Positions 17,952 to 27,862 of a DNA stretch of 64,000 nt are shown here, piece after piece. The notes below the pieces were generated by a model that saw only the letters and a list, made by a program, of their open reading frames with translations, ran no database searches and was not told the DNA's origin. The stretch's first letter is position 1. Each line of letters begins with the position of its first letter. Source of the DNA: Actinophytocola gossypii (lineage in GTDB: Bacteria; Actinomycetota; Actinomycetes; Mycobacteriales; Pseudonocardiaceae); NCBI RefSeq assembly GCF_025165815.1, contig NZ_JAFFZE010000014.1, positions 248,001 to 312,000 of the forward strand, read 5' to 3'. The position numbers were made by a program, and so were the translations under genes.

Positions 17952-18866
17952 TCAGTACGCGCCGTGCACGAGGTTCCTCGGCTCCTCGCCCGCCGCGAAC
18001 CGGGCGACCTCCTCGGCGACCACGGCGTAGGCGCGGCGGAGGTAGTCGTGCACGCTGCCGGCGACGTGCGGGGTCAGCAGCAGGCCAGGCGCCGACCACA
18101 GCGGGTGGTCGGCCGGCAGCGGCTCCGGGTCGGTGACGTCCAGGGCGGCGCGCAGCCGGCCCGAGGTGAGCTCGGCGAGCAGCGCGTCGGTGTGCACGAC
18201 CTTGCCCCTTGCCGCGTTGACCAGCACCGCTCCGTCGGGCATCCGAGCCAGGAACTCGGCGTCGACCAGGCCGGTCGTGGCGTCGGTGAGCGGCACCATG
18301 AGCACCACCGCGTCGTGCGAGCCGAGCAGATCGGGGACCTCGTCGATGCCGTGCACGCCGTCGCGGGCGCGGGTGCCGACCAGGGTGCAGGTGGCGTCGG
18401 ACGCCTCGACGCGGCGCTTCATCCGGTTGCCGAGGTCGCCCGCGCCGAGCACCAGCACCCGCTTGTCCTGCAGGGTGTCGGTGGCGCGCCGGAGGGACCA
18501 GTCGCGGGCCTTTCGGACGTACTCGAAGCCGATCAGCTCCCGGTAGACGGCGATGAGCGCGCCCAGGGCCCACTCGGCGGTGCTGCCGCCGTGCGCGCCG
18601 CGGGCGGTGGAGAGCAGGACGTGCTCGGGGATGCGCCCGATCCAGTTCTCCGCGCCGGTGGTCTGCAGCTGGATCAGGCGCAGGCTCGGCAGCTGTTCGA
18701 CGTAGTGGGCCGGGTCGGTGGTGGCGAGGAAGCTCGGCACCAGGACCTCGGCGTCGCCCGGCAGCGGCGCAGCGCGGTCGTAGTGGACGGTGTCGATGCC
18801 GTCGATGCCGGCCAGCGCGGCGACGCCCTGCTCGTCGGGCACCAGAACTCTGATCGTCACGGTCAC
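17952..18866 (-). CDS. D-isomer specific 2-hydroxyacid dehydrogenase
   Basis: About 304 residues. The NAD(P)-binding Rossmann motif is VLGAGDLGNRMKRR. The catalytic Arg lies in NAARGKVV, the Glu in DPEPLP and the His in LLTPHVAG, so the active site is complete. It should reduce a 2-keto acid or oxidise a D-2-hydroxyacid; the substrate is not predictable. Three in-frame GTGs (18878, 18866 and 18860) could start it. 18866 is chosen because GAGAGG precedes it at workable spacing. Confidence 0.88.
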   Translation of the reverse strand: MTVTIRVLVPDEQGVAALAGIDGIDTVHYDRAAPLPGDAEVLVPSFLATTDPAHYVEQLPSLRLIQLQTTGAENWIGRIPEHVLLSTARGAHGGSTAEWALGALIAVYRELIGFEYVRKARDWSLRRATDTLQDKRVLVLGAGDLGNRMKRRVEASDATCTLVGTRARDGVHGIDEVPDLLGSHDAVVLMVPLTDATTGLVDAEFLARMPDGAVLVNAARGKVVHTDALLAELTSGRLRAALDVTDPEPLPADHPLWSAPGLLLTPHVAGSVHDYLRRAYAVVAEEVARFAAGEEPRNLVHGAY

Positions 18867-18912
18867 CCACCCTCTCACGTGATGTTCACCCGGCCTGACC
18901 TAGCTTGGATTC

Positions 18913-20109
18913 ATGGGAGTCGGGTGGCGGAGGCTGGTGGCCGGGCTGACGGCCGGCGGGGTGCTGCTCACCGCCGGGTGCGCCTCGTTCAGCGACCAGC
19001 CGGAGGAGTGGCGCCCGCAGGACCAGGTCACCCCGCAGTCGGCCCCCGAGCCGCAGGTCCCCGGCGAGAACGACGGCGGCCCCGGCGGCGGCGGAGGTGG
19101 CGCGGGCGGTCAGCGGCAGCCGCGGCCCTCGGACATCCGGCCGCCGGAGGGCTGCACGGACTTCCACCCCGCGGTCATCGGCACCTGCATGGACCGGGTG
19201 ACCGCGGTGGCCGCGCTGCCCGGCAACGGGAACGACCCCACCGCGCTGGTCGGCGAGCGCGCCACCGGCCGGATTCTGCGGGTCAAGAAGGACACCGAGC
19301 CCAAGGTCGTGGCGGTCGCGCCGGTCGACGCGTCCACCGGCGGCGGGCTGACCGGGCTCGCGCTGTCCCCGACCTACGCCGAGGACCAGCTGATCTTCGC
19401 CTACATCACCACGCCGACCGACAACCGGCTGGTCCGGATCGCGCCGGGCGACACGCCGAAGCCGGTGCTGACCGGGATCCCGCGCGGTCCGAGCGGCAAC
19501 CGGGGCGCGCTGTCCGTCGACCACCGGGGCGCCCTGCTGGTGGCGACCGGCGACGCGGGCAACCCGGCGCTGGCGAACAACCCGGCGTCGCTGGCCGGGA
19601 AGGTGCTGCGGGTCGACCCGTCCGGCAAGCCGGCTCAGGGCAACCCGGACCCGACGTCGCCGATCGTGGCCGACGGCCTGCACTCCCCCGGCGGCGTGTG
19701 CGCGTCGCTGGACGGCTCGCGGATGTGGGTCACCGACCGCGGCGTGCAGCGGGACCTGCTCTACCAGCTGGAGCCGGGCAAGCCGCTGACCACGCCGGCG
19801 TGGAGCTGGTCGGACCGCCCGGGCGTGGCGGGCTGTGTGTCCACGCCGGACGCGGTGTGGGTGGCGATGTCGACGGCCGGCAACCTGCAGAACCTGCCGC
19901 TGGCCGAGGACGGCTCGTTCTCCGGCAAGCCGGCGGTGAGCATGGCCGGCGACGAGGGCTTCGGCCGGCTCGGCGGCATGGACCTGGTGAACGACCAGGT
20001 CGCGGTCGGCGGCACCGTCAACAAGGACGGCGGCACCCCGGTCTCCAGCGACGACCGCGCCGTGACGATCGTGGTCACCGGCGGCAACCAGGCCGGCGGC
20101 CCCGACTAG
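18913..20109 (+). CDS. secreted lipoprotein with sugar-dehydrogenase-like beta-propeller
   Basis: 398 residues. It has an N-terminal lipoprotein signal with the lipobox LLTAGC (Cys at ~23), then a Pro/Gly-rich linker to about residue 75 (GGPGGGGGGAGG). The propeller follows with GLTGLALSPTYAEDQLIFAY, the ATGDAGNP segment and LHSPGGVCAS, typical of the glucose/sorbosone dehydrogenase family that can bind PQQ. It is expected on the outer face of the membrane. PQQ use is not demonstrated. The last codons overlap the convergent kinase-like gene by 4 bp. Confidence 0.85.
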   Translation: MGVGWRRLVAGLTAGGVLLTAGCASFSDQPEEWRPQDQVTPQSAPEPQVPGENDGGPGGGGGGAGGQRQPRPSDIRPPEGCTDFHPAVIGTCMDRVTAVAALPGNGNDPTALVGERATGRILRVKKDTEPKVVAVAPVDASTGGGLTGLALSPTYAEDQLIFAYITTPTDNRLVRIAPGDTPKPVLTGIPRGPSGNRGALSVDHRGALLVATGDAGNPALANNPASLAGKVLRVDPSGKPAQGNPDPTSPIVADGLHSPGGVCASLDGSRMWVTDRGVQRDLLYQLEPGKPLTTPAWSWSDRPGVAGCVSTPDAVWVAMSTAGNLQNLPLAEDGSFSGKPAVSMAGDEGFGRLGGMDLVNDQVAVGGTVNKDGGTPVSSDDRAVTIVVTGGNQAGGPD

Positions 20110-20993
20110 TTCCGCACGTCGGCCAGCACCGCGCGAATCACGTGCCGGGCGTTGCGCGCCATCGCCGGGTTCGTCCGCCGGTAGTACGGCAGCGCGATCA
20201 GGGCCTGCGACAGGGTCCGGCCCCGGCCGCGGACCCAGGTCGCGTCGTCCACGGCCAGCGCCTCGCGGAAGACCTCGCGCGCGTCGGGCGGCAGCAGGTT
20301 CCACGCGGGGAACAGGTCGCAGGCCGGGTCCCCCGTCCCCGCGCAGCCGAAGTCGATCACCGCCACCAGCCGGCCGCCGTCGACGAGCAGGTTGCCCGGC
20401 ATCAGGTCGGCGTGCAGCCACACCGGCGGCCCGTCCCAGCCGGGCGCCCGCAGCGTCTCCTCCCACACCGCGGTCACCGCGTCGTGGTCGACGTCCTCCT
20501 CCGGGATCCCGCGCAGCGCGTCGATCGCCGCCCGGGTGTCCGCGTCCAGGGTCGCGACCGGGCCGCCCCGGTGTGCCGTCGGCGCCCCGGGCAGGGTGAC
20601 GCCGCGCATCGCCGCCACGAACGCGGCCAGGTCCTCGGCCAGTCGCGCCGGCTCGGTCGGTGCGCCCGCCTCCGGCGGCTCGCCGGCCAGCCACCGGTAC
20701 ACCGACCACGGCCACGGGTACCCCTCGGCCGGCTCTCCCGCGCCGAGCACCTCGGGGATGCTGGTGGGCAGATGCGGCGCGAGGCGGGGCAGCCAGTGCC
20801 GCTCGGCCGACACGTCCTCGACCCCGCCCCGGACCAGCGGTAGCCGGACGACCAGGTCGTCGCCCAGCCGGTACACGGCGTTGACCGTGCCGCCGGAGGG
20901 CCACCGCCGCACCGGCAGTCCGGCCCACCGGGGGAACTGGCCGGCGACCAACCGCCGCACCAGGTCGTCGTCAACGGTCGGCCCTTCGCTCAT
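20106..20993 (-). CDS. aminoglycoside phosphotransferase-family kinase
   Basis: 295 residues from ATG 20993 (ATG 21002 is possible). It has the kinase-like fold with the catalytic loop WLHADLMPGNLLV (Asp and Asn) and the metal motif VIDFGCAGTGDP. The N-lobe begins SGGTVNAVYRLGDDLVVRLP. The family phosphorylates small molecules ranging from antibiotics to housekeeping metabolites. No resistance gene neighbours are present, so resistance should not be assumed. Confidence 0.87.
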   Translation of the reverse strand: MSEGPTVDDDLVRRLVAGQFPRWAGLPVRRWPSGGTVNAVYRLGDDLVVRLPLVRGGVEDVSAERHWLPRLAPHLPTSIPEVLGAGEPAEGYPWPWSVYRWLAGEPPEAGAPTEPARLAEDLAAFVAAMRGVTLPGAPTAHRGGPVATLDADTRAAIDALRGIPEEDVDHDAVTAVWEETLRAPGWDGPPVWLHADLMPGNLLVDGGRLVAVIDFGCAGTGDPACDLFPAWNLLPPDAREVFREALAVDDATWVRGRGRTLSQALIALPYYRRTNPAMARNARHVIRAVLADVRN

Positions 20994-21046
20994 GGCGATC
21001 ATGGGAACAGTGGGCGCCCGGGGCCGTCAAACGTCTTTCCGGCCGG

Positions 21047-22247
21047 TCAGCCCAGCCGCTCGAACCAGTCGAGGGTCAGCGGGATCGCGGCGCGGCCCGC
21101 GGTGAAGTGATCGAGGTCGCCGAGGTCGACCAGGTCGGCGTCGGCGCCGTGCCGCGCGAGCATGGCCCGGCAGTTCGTCGAGTTCTCGATGTCGACGTCC
21201 CGGTCACCGGTCGAGGTGTAGAGGCGGACCGGGACGCCGGGCCGCCAGCCGCGGCAGGCGGTGTCGTTCTCGGCCAGGACCCGGCGCAGCACACCGGTCG
21301 GGTTCACCAGCCGGGCCAGGAACGACTCGGTGAACAGCTCCGCCGGCGAGGCGGGCAGGCCGGCCACGATGTCGGCCTCCTGGTGGTCGTTGTCGAACAG
21401 GACCGGGATCGTCGTGTCGTACGGAGCACGGAACGCCTCGGACGGGTCGTCCCACAGGCCGTACTCGCGGTTCCAGGCGACCGTCGCGTACGCCAGGTAG
21501 AACGTGGCGCTCAGGTGGTCGAGGCGGCCGTCGAGCGCGGCCGGGAGCTCCGCGCCCCGGATGTCGAGCGGACCGCTCAGCGACGCGATCGCCTCGGCGC
21601 GGAAGTAAACCGCCGCGCCGCAGCTCGCGGCCGAGCAGCATCGCGGCCTGACCCCCCTGGGAGAACCCGGCCACGTAGACCTCGCGGTCCAGCCTGGCCA
21701 GACGCCGGGCGGCGCGCAGCGCGTCGACCGACGCGGTCACCGTCGGCTCGGCCACCATGTACGGATGCCGGCCCTGGCCGGCGCCGAGGCCGAGGTAGTC
21801 GGGGGCGACGGTGGCGTACCCGGCGGTCGCGAACTGGACGGCGGCCGCGCGGTCGAGGTTGTCCGACACCGAGGCGACGTCGCCCCGGTAGGCGCGGGTG
21901 CCGTGCAGCCACGCCACCACCGGCAGCCGCCGCCCGTGAGTGCGGCGCGGCAGCACGACCAGCGTGCTCGCCACGGTCCGGCGACCGTCCACCCCGGACG
22001 TCGGGTAGACCACCCGGTACAGGTCGACGCCGTGCCGCGCGGCCGCCGCGTCCAGGCCGTGGTCGGCCAGGTAGGCGGCGACCTCGGCCCGGCCGAGGCT
22101 CGCGATCCTGGTCGCGCCGGCGTGCTGCTCCGGCTCGGCGGCGACGGTGGCCGGCCCGGCGGCGACGGCCGTGGCCGGGGTGCCGACGAGCACGGCGGCG
22201 CACAGCGCTGCCGTGACGGTCCTGGTGGCGATTCCGGTCCTGCGCAT
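21047..22247 (-). pseudogene. secreted alpha/beta hydrolase (lipase-like) with a frameshift
   Basis: Starts at ATG 22247 after GGGAGGACAG, with a Sec signal peptide (RTVTAALCAAVLVGTPATAVAA). The first frame carries the nucleophile motif AGFSQGGQ and then degenerates after LGREL near 21625. The conserved protein resumes one base further on at AVYFRAEAIASLSG (about 21615) and continues to the stop at 21047, including the region VRLYTSTGDRDVDI and the likely catalytic His in LDHFTAG. One extra G in the run CGGCGCGGCGG explains it. It is either a real inactivated gene or a sequencing error. Confidence 0.85.
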
Positions 22248-22343
22248 TCCCTGTCCTCCCAAGGGTTCTGGTGTCACACCGAACCCTGGCGGACGGAACG
22301 GGAAAGCGGGATGGGGTGAGCCACCGGACCCGGGTGGGGCCAG

Positions 22344-22376
22344 CCGGTGGTGCCGGGCGACACCCGGCACCACCGG
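22344..22376 (-). terminator. hairpin terminator after gatB
   Basis: CCGGTGGTGCCGGG at 22344-22357 pairs perfectly with CCCGGCACCACCGG at 22363-22376 around a 5-nt loop. It lies 6 bases past the gatB stop. There is no U-tract, which is common for actinobacterial terminators. It separates the gatCAB transcript from the frameshifted hydrolase. Confidence 0.8.
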
Positions 22377-22382
22377 AGGGGA

Positions 22383-23891
22383 TCAGCCGGCGCAGCGCTC
22401 CAGGATCAGCTCGCGGACGCGCTTGGCGTCCGCCTGGCCCTTGGTCGCCTTCATCACCGCACCCACGATCGCGCCGGCGGCCTGGACCTTGCCGCCGCGG
22501 ATCTTGTCGGCCACGTCCGGCTGGGCGGCCAGGGCCTCGTCGACCGCCGCGTACAGGGCGGAATCGTCGGAGACGACCTCGAGGCCGCGGGCGGCGACGA
22601 CCGCGTCGGGCTCGCCCTCGCCGGCCAGGACGCCGTCGACGACCTCGCGGGCGAGCTTGTTGGTCAGTTTCCCGTCGGCCACCATGGCCGCGACCCTGGC
22701 CACCTGGGCCGGGGTGATCGGCAGCTCGGCCAGTTCGACGCCGCGGGTGTTCGCCTCCTGGGACAGGTAGTTCACCCACCAGGCCCGGGCCTCGTTCGGG
22801 GTGGCACCGGCGTCGACGGTGGCCGCGACCAGGTCGACCGCGCCAGCGTTGACCAGGTCACGCAGTTCCAGGTCGGACAGCTGCCAGTCGGCCTGGATGC
22901 GCTTGCGGCGCTGCCACGGCATCTCCGGCAGGGTCGCGCGGAGCTTCTCCACCCACTCCGCGGACGGCGCGATCGGCACCAGGTCGGGCTCCGGGAAGTA
23001 CCGGTAGTCCTCCGAGGTCTCCTTGCGCCGCCCGGCCGACGTGCTGCCGGTGGACTCGTCGAAGTGCCTGGTCTCCTGCAGGATCTCGCCGCCGCCGGCG
23101 AGCACCGCGGCCTGCCTGGTCATCTCGTAGCGCACCGCGCGCTCGACGCTGCGCAGCGAGTTGACGTTCTTGGTCTCGGTGCGGGTGCCGAACACGGTGG
23201 TGCCCTTCGGCATCAGCGACACGTTCGCGTCGCAGCGCAGCGAGCCCTGGTCCATCCGCACGTCCGAGACGCCCAGCGCGCGCAGCAGGTCCCGCAGCGC
23301 GGTCACGTACGCGCGGGCGACCTCGGGGGCACGCGCGCCGGTGCCGGTGATCGGCTTGGTGACGATCTCGATCAGCGGCACGCCGGCCCGGTTGTAGTCC
23401 AGCAGCGAGTGCTCGGCGCCGTGGATGCGGCCGGTCGCGCCGCCGACGTGCAGCGACTTGCCGGTGTCCTCCTCCATGTGCGCGCGCTCGATGCCGACCT
23501 CGACCACGGTGCCGTCCTCGAGCTCCAGGTCCAGCTTGCCGTCGAACGCGATCGGCTCGTCGTACTGGGAGGTCTGGAAGTTCTTCGGCATGTCCGGGTA
23601 GAAGTAGTTCTTCCGCGCGAACCGGCACCACTCGGCGATGTCGCAACCGAGCGCCAGGCCGATCCGGATGGCCGACTCGACGGCGGCGCCGTTGACCACC
23701 GGCAGCGCGCCCGGCAGGCCGAGACACACCGGGCAGACCTGGGTGTTCGGCTCGGCGCCGAACGCGGTCGGGCAGCCGCAGAACATCTTGGTGTTGGTGG
23801 ACAGCTCGACGTGCACCTCGAGCCCGAGCACCGGGTCGAAGCGCGCCAGGACCTCGTCGTAGTCGAGCACGTCCGCCGTTGACGCAGTCAT
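22383..23891 (-). CDS. gatB: Asp-tRNA(Asn)/Glu-tRNA(Gln) amidotransferase subunit B
   Basis: 502 residues from ATG 23891, overlapping the gatA stop (ATGA). The N-terminal cradle contains [19 protein letters not shown] with part of the zinc-binding Cys set, and CPVCLGLPG follows. The tail is the helical YqeY-like tRNA-binding domain (about 350-500). GatB phosphorylates the misacylated aminoacyl-tRNA and passes it to ammonia from GatA. This is the expected indirect route to Gln-tRNA and Asn-tRNA in actinobacteria. Confidence 0.96.
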   Translation of the reverse strand: MTASTADVLDYDEVLARFDPVLGLEVHVELSTNTKMFCGCPTAFGAEPNTQVCPVCLGLPGALPVVNGAAVESAIRIGLALGCDIAEWCRFARKNYFYPDMPKNFQTSQYDEPIAFDGKLDLELEDGTVVEVGIERAHMEEDTGKSLHVGGATGRIHGAEHSLLDYNRAGVPLIEIVTKPITGTGARAPEVARAYVTALRDLLRALGVSDVRMDQGSLRCDANVSLMPKGTTVFGTRTETKNVNSLRSVERAVRYEMTRQAAVLAGGGEILQETRHFDESTGSTSAGRRKETSEDYRYFPEPDLVPIAPSAEWVEKLRATLPEMPWQRRKRIQADWQLSDLELRDLVNAGAVDLVAATVDAGATPNEARAWWVNYLSQEANTRGVELAELPITPAQVARVAAMVADGKLTNKLAREVVDGVLAGEGEPDAVVAARGLEVVSDDSALYAAVDEALAAQPDVADKIRGGKVQAAGAIVGAVMKATKGQADAKRVRELILERCAG

Positions 23892-25408
23892 CGGGCAGCG
23901 ACCTCCAGCTCCGGAACGCGGTTGATCAGCGGGCCGCCCCAGGCCTTGTCCCGGGCGGCCTCGTAGGCGGCGGCAACCTTGTACATCCGCTGCTCCTGCA
24001 GCGCGGGTGCCATCACCTGCAGGCCGACCGGCAGACCGTCGTCGTCGGACAGTCCGGCCGGGACGCTCATCGCCGGCGTGCCCGCGAGGTTGGCCGGGAT
24101 CGTGCACAGGTCGGCCCGGTACATCGCCACCGGGTCGTCCACCCGCTCGCCGATGCGGAACGCGGTGGTCGGGGTGGTCGGCGAGACCAGCACGTCGACG
24201 TCGCCGAACGCGCGCTCGAAGTCCCGGGAGATCAGCGTGCGGACCTTCTGCGCCTGGCCGTAGTACGCGTCGTAGTAGCCGGAGGACAGCGCGTAGGTGC
24301 CGACCATGACGCGGCGCTTGACCTCCGCGCCGAAGCCGGCCTCCCGGGTGAGCGCCATGACCTGCTCGGCGCTGTTCCCGTTCTCGTCACCGACCCGCAG
24401 CCCGTAGCGCATCGCGTCGAACCGGGCCAGGTTCGACGAGCACTCGCTCGGCGCGATCAGGTAGTACGCCGGCAGCGCGTAGTCGAAGTGCGGGCAGGAC
24501 ACCTCGACGACCTCCGCGCCGAGCCCGCGCAGCGCCTCGACGGCCTGGTCGAACGCGGCGATCACGCCGTCCTGGTACCACTCGCCGGTGAACTCGCGCA
24601 CCACGCCGACCCGCAGGCCGCGCAGGTCGCCCGCGGCGCCCTCGCGGGCGGCGGCGACCACCGGCGGGACCGGCGCGTCGATGGAGGTGGAGTCGAGCGG
24701 GTCGTGCCCGCCGATCACCTCGTGCAGCAGCGCGGCGTCCAGCACCGTGCGCGCGCACGGCCCGCCCTGGTCGAGCGAGGAGGAGAACGCGACCAGGCCG
24801 TAGCGGGACACGCCGCCGTAGGTCGGCTTGACCCCGACGGTGCCGGTGACCGACGCCGGCTGGCGGATCGAGCCGCCGGTGTCGGTGCCGATCGCCAGCG
24901 GAGCCTGGAACGCGGCCAGCGACGCCGACGAGCCGCCGCCGGAGCCGCCGGGGATCCGGTCGAGGTCCCAGGGGTTGCGGGTGACGCCGTACGCGGAGTT
25001 CTCGGTGGAGGAGCCCATGGCGAACTCGTCCATGTTGGTCTTGCCGAGCACCACGACGCCGGCGTCGCGCAGCTTGCGGGCGACGGTCGAGTCGTACGGC
25101 GGGATCCAGTTCTCCAGGATCTTCGAGCCGCAGGTGGTGGGGATGCCCTCGGTGGCGAACACGTCCTTGAGCGCCAGCGGCACGCCGGCGAGCGGCGAGG
25201 CGACCGGCCGGCCGGCGGCCACGTCGTCGTCGACCCGCTGGGCGGCGGCGAGCGCGCCGTCGGTGTCGACGTGCAGGAAGGCGTGCACGGTCTCGTCGAT
25301 GGCGCCGATCCGGTCGAGGTGGGCGCGGGTGACCTCGACGGAGGACACCTCACCGGCGTGGATCTTCGCGGCGAGTTCGGCCGCGGTCGAGTGCGTCAGG
25401 TCGCTCAT
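23888..25408 (-). CDS. gatA: Asp-tRNA(Asn)/Glu-tRNA(Gln) amidotransferase subunit A
   Basis: 506 residues. The amidase-signature triad is visible: Lys in GVPLALKDV, cis-Ser and nucleophile Ser in [14 protein letters not shown] and [13 protein letters not shown]. GatA hydrolyses glutamine and channels ammonia to GatB. It overlaps gatC upstream and gatB downstream by 4 bp each, so the three subunits are made from one coupled transcript. Confidence 0.96.
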   Translation of the reverse strand: MSDLTHSTAAELAAKIHAGEVSSVEVTRAHLDRIGAIDETVHAFLHVDTDGALAAAQRVDDDVAAGRPVASPLAGVPLALKDVFATEGIPTTCGSKILENWIPPYDSTVARKLRDAGVVVLGKTNMDEFAMGSSTENSAYGVTRNPWDLDRIPGGSGGGSSASLAAFQAPLAIGTDTGGSIRQPASVTGTVGVKPTYGGVSRYGLVAFSSSLDQGGPCARTVLDAALLHEVIGGHDPLDSTSIDAPVPPVVAAAREGAAGDLRGLRVGVVREFTGEWYQDGVIAAFDQAVEALRGLGAEVVEVSCPHFDYALPAYYLIAPSECSSNLARFDAMRYGLRVGDENGNSAEQVMALTREAGFGAEVKRRVMVGTYALSSGYYDAYYGQAQKVRTLISRDFERAFGDVDVLVSPTTPTTAFRIGERVDDPVAMYRADLCTIPANLAGTPAMSVPAGLSDDDGLPVGLQVMAPALQEQRMYKVAAAYEAARDKAWGGPLINRVPELEVAAR

Positions 25409-25704
25409 GCTTCCTCCCCCAGGATCCGGGGCACGCGGAACCGGCCTTCCTCGACGGCCGGCGCGCCGGCCAGGGCCTGCTGCTGGCTGAGCCCGGGACG
25501 CGGTTCGTCGGCGCGGAAGACGTTGCGCAGCGGAACGGCGTGCGAGGTGGGCGGGATCTCCTGGGCCGCTACCTCACCGACACTGGCCACCGACTGGAGG
25601 ATGACGTCCAGCTGACCGGCGAACTTGTCCAGTTCGTCCTCGGTGACAGCCAGCCTGGCCAGGCGAGCGAGGTGAGCGACCTCCTCGCGGGAGATGTTGG
25701 GCAC
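25405..25704 (-). CDS. gatC: Asp-tRNA(Asn)/Glu-tRNA(Gln) amidotransferase subunit C
   Basis: 99 residues from GTG 25704, with AGGGAG 8 bases ahead. [15 protein letters not shown] is the hallmark N-terminal helix; GatC is a small belt that stabilises the GatA-GatB pair. It is first gene of the gatCAB operon; the 186-bp gap to the divergent ACT gene must hold its promoter. Confidence 0.94.
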   Translation of the reverse strand: MPNISREEVAHLARLARLAVTEDELDKFAGQLDVILQSVASVGEVAAQEIPPTSHAVPLRNVFRADEPRPGLSQQQALAGAPAVEEGRFRVPRILGEEA

Positions 25705-25890
25705 TGGACGAACTCCCTGCGTATGTGCTGAGTTGGGTGGACCGAGTCTATTTCGAGTGCTCGCCGCGACCCGAACGGGTTGTCCCGGGTACTAGGGTCC
25801 GGCGGATCCCGGCCCGTGGACGGCGAGGCGCGGGACGTTCGGCGCGTCTGCGACAATCGTCGGCCGGCACGAGACTAGGAGGCGTTCGCC

Positions 25891-26544
25891 TTGTCCTTCC
25901 TGATCCGGGTGGCGCTCCCGGACGTCCCGGGGGCGTTGGGGTCCGTGGCGTCCGCGCTCGGCGAGATCGGTGCCGACATCCTGAGCGTGGACGTGGTGGA
26001 GCGGAGCTCGGGCACGGCCATCGACGACCTGGTGGTCGAGCTGCCGAAGGGCCGGTTGCCGGACGTGCTGATCACCGCAGCGGAGTCGGTGCCGGACGTC
26101 GAGGTCGACGCGGTGCGCCCGTACGCGGGCGTGCTGGACACCCATCGCGAGCTGGAGCTGGTGGAGGAGGTCGCCGGCCAGCCGGACGACGGCCTGGCGA
26201 TCTTCACCGAGGGCGTGCCGAGGATCGTCCGCGCCGGGTGGGCGATGGTCGTGGGTCCCGGCGACGAGGGCGCGCGCACGCTGACCGCGAGCACCGCCGC
26301 GCCGCAGCTGCGGGAGCTGGACCTGCCGTGGCTCCCGCTCGCCAGGGCGACGGTGCTGGACGGTGAGGAGAGCTGGGTCCCGGAGACCTGGCAGGAGCTG
26401 GGCACCGAGCTGGCCGCGACACCGCTTGGCAAGCCGGAGCGGGTGCTGTTGGTCGGTCGGCCGGGTGGCCCGCAGTTCCGCGCGGCAGAGGTGGCGCGGC
26501 TGGCGCACCTGGCGGGCATCATCGCCGTCGTGCTGTCCGGCTGA
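25891..26544 (+). CDS. ACT-domain protein
   Basis: 217 residues from a TTG at 25891, set by AGGAGG 9 bases upstream and by the family beginning MSFLIRVALPDVPGALG. The N-terminal ACT domain (residues 1-75) normally binds amino acids or other small ligands. The C-terminal ~140 residues have no catalytic motif I recognise, though WLPLARATVLDGEESWVPE suggests a second folded domain. It corresponds to Rv3013, which also faces gatC. Its role may be amino-acid sensing tied to tRNA amidation, but that is inference. Confidence 0.85.
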   Translation: MSFLIRVALPDVPGALGSVASALGEIGADILSVDVVERSSGTAIDDLVVELPKGRLPDVLITAAESVPDVEVDAVRPYAGVLDTHRELELVEEVAGQPDDGLAIFTEGVPRIVRAGWAMVVGPGDEGARTLTASTAAPQLRELDLPWLPLARATVLDGEESWVPETWQELGTELAATPLGKPERVLLVGRPGGPQFRAAEVARLAHLAGIIAVVLSG

Positions 26545-26546
26545 GC

Positions 26547-27317
26547 GTGTTCACGCGGTACGTCGCCCTGGGCGACAGCCAGACCGAGGGCCTGCTGGAC
26601 GGCGACGAGACGCACGGGTACCGGGGCTGGGCCGACCGGCTGGCCGCTCTGCTCGCGACCGTTCAGCCGGACCTGCGCTACGCCAACCTGGCCGTCCGCG
26701 GCCAGCTGGCCCGGCAGGTGCGCGACACCCAGCTCGCGCCCGCACTCGCCCTGCGCCCCGACCTGGCGACGGTGATGGCCGGCGTCAACGACATCCTCCG
26801 CCGCCGCTTCGACCAGGAGGCCGTGCGGACGCACCTGGAGTCGATGTTCGCCGAGCTGACCGGGGCGGGCGCGCACGTGCTGACCGTGACCTTCCCCGAC
26901 CCGGCCCGCCTGATGCCCGCGGCGCGGCTGCTCAGCACCCGCGCGCTGCGCCTGAACGCCGCCATCCGCGCGGCGGCCGAGCCGCACGGCGTGACCGTCG
27001 TGGACATGGCGCGGTACCCGATCAGCTCCGACCCGCGGCTGTGGAGCGCGGACCGCCTGCACCTGAACTCGTTGGGCCACACCACGATGGCCGCCGCCGC
27101 GGCGCACGCGCTCGGGTTGCCGGGTAGCGGTCCGGAGTGGTCGGCGGCCCTCGACCCGCTGGCGAGACCGGCGCTGCGGCGACGTGCCGAGGCGGAGCTG
27201 CGCTGGATCGCGGGCGTCGCCGGCCCGTGGCTGCTGCGCCGCGTGCGGGGTCGCTCCTCCGGCGACGAGCGGGTCGCCAAGCGGCCGGACCTCGCGCCGT
27301 TCACCGTCGAACCGTGA
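26547..27317 (+). CDS. SGNH/GDSL-type hydrolase
   Basis: 256 residues from a GTG two bases after the ACT stop, so cotranscribed. Block I is ALGDSQTEG with the nucleophile Ser, block II AVRGQ, block III GVND and block V DRLHLNSLGH with Asp and His. All catalytic parts of an SGNH esterase are present. There is no signal peptide, so it is cytosolic. The last ~50 residues are a basic tail (LLRRVRGRSS). The substrate is unknown. Confidence 0.9.
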   Translation: MFTRYVALGDSQTEGLLDGDETHGYRGWADRLAALLATVQPDLRYANLAVRGQLARQVRDTQLAPALALRPDLATVMAGVNDILRRRFDQEAVRTHLESMFAELTGAGAHVLTVTFPDPARLMPAARLLSTRALRLNAAIRAAAEPHGVTVVDMARYPISSDPRLWSADRLHLNSLGHTTMAAAAAHALGLPGSGPEWSAALDPLARPALRRRAEAELRWIAGVAGPWLLRRVRGRSSGDERVAKRPDLAPFTVEP

Positions 27318-27326
27318 CGCCGGGCC

Positions 27327-27815
27327 TCACGAGCTGGCGGGCGTGCCGAGTTTCGCCGCTTCGCTGTGTTGGATCGCGGCCGCCCGGAGTTGGTAGTCCG
27401 CGATGACCCGGAGCTGTTCGGTGGTGTAGCGCTCGCGGAGTTCGTCGAGCCGGCTCGTCAGGCCGACGAACAGCTCGCCGATACGGCGAGCGCCCTCGGC
27501 CGTGGAGACGAGCAGGAGCCGGCGTCCGTCCGCGGGGTCAGGTCGCCGTTCCACGAAGCCGTTCTTCTCCAGCCGGGACAGCACGGCGGAGATCGAGTTC
27601 TTGGCCAGTCCGGTGCGTTCGGCGAGTTCCTTGGCGGAGATGTCGCTGTACCGCCGGATGAGCTCCAGCACCTTCCCGTCGGTGGGACCGAGACCCACGG
27701 AGCTGGACACGTTGGTGTGAAAGAGAACCGCGGCCGTGCTGAGTACCCGGCCGGCGTCCGCGACCGCCTGGACCGCCGCGGCGCGCTCCTCGTCGTCGTC
27801 TGAGGTGCCCATCAT
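27327..27815 (-). CDS. MarR-family transcriptional regulator
   Basis: 162 residues. It has a winged helix with ELAERTGLAKNSISAVLSRLEKNGFVERRPDPADGR (recognition helix and wing, ~60-100), flanked by dimerisation helices. Its start is only 30 bases from the start of the divergent membrane-protein gene, and a perfect 11-bp inverted repeat lies over that gap. It therefore very likely represses the membrane protein/multicopper oxidase operon and itself. The signal is unknown. Confidence 0.92.
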   Translation of the reverse strand: MMGTSDDDEERAAAVQAVADAGRVLSTAAVLFHTNVSSSVGLGPTDGKVLELIRRYSDISAKELAERTGLAKNSISAVLSRLEKNGFVERRPDPADGRRLLLVSTAEGARRIGELFVGLTSRLDELRERYTTEQLRVIADYQLRAAAIQHSEAAKLGTPASS

Positions 27816-27830
27816 CTCAGGCTAGCGGCT

Positions 27831-27862
27831 GATATAGTTCGATCAATGGAACGAACTATATC
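27831..27862. promoter_or_regulatory. MarR-type operator overlapping a start codon
   Basis: GATATAGTTCG (27831-27841) and CGAACTATATC (27852-27862) are exact inverted repeats with a 10-bp spacer. The ATG of the next gene (27846) lies in the spacer, and TATAGT at 27833-27838 would be a -10 box only 7 bases before that ATG. This predicts a leaderless transcript repressed by steric block. Confidence 0.75.

Noticed and set aside
21600-21625. A TTA codon (bldA-type control) in the hydrolase gene
   Set aside because: It appears only in the frame after the lesion; the restored frame reads GTT TAC there.
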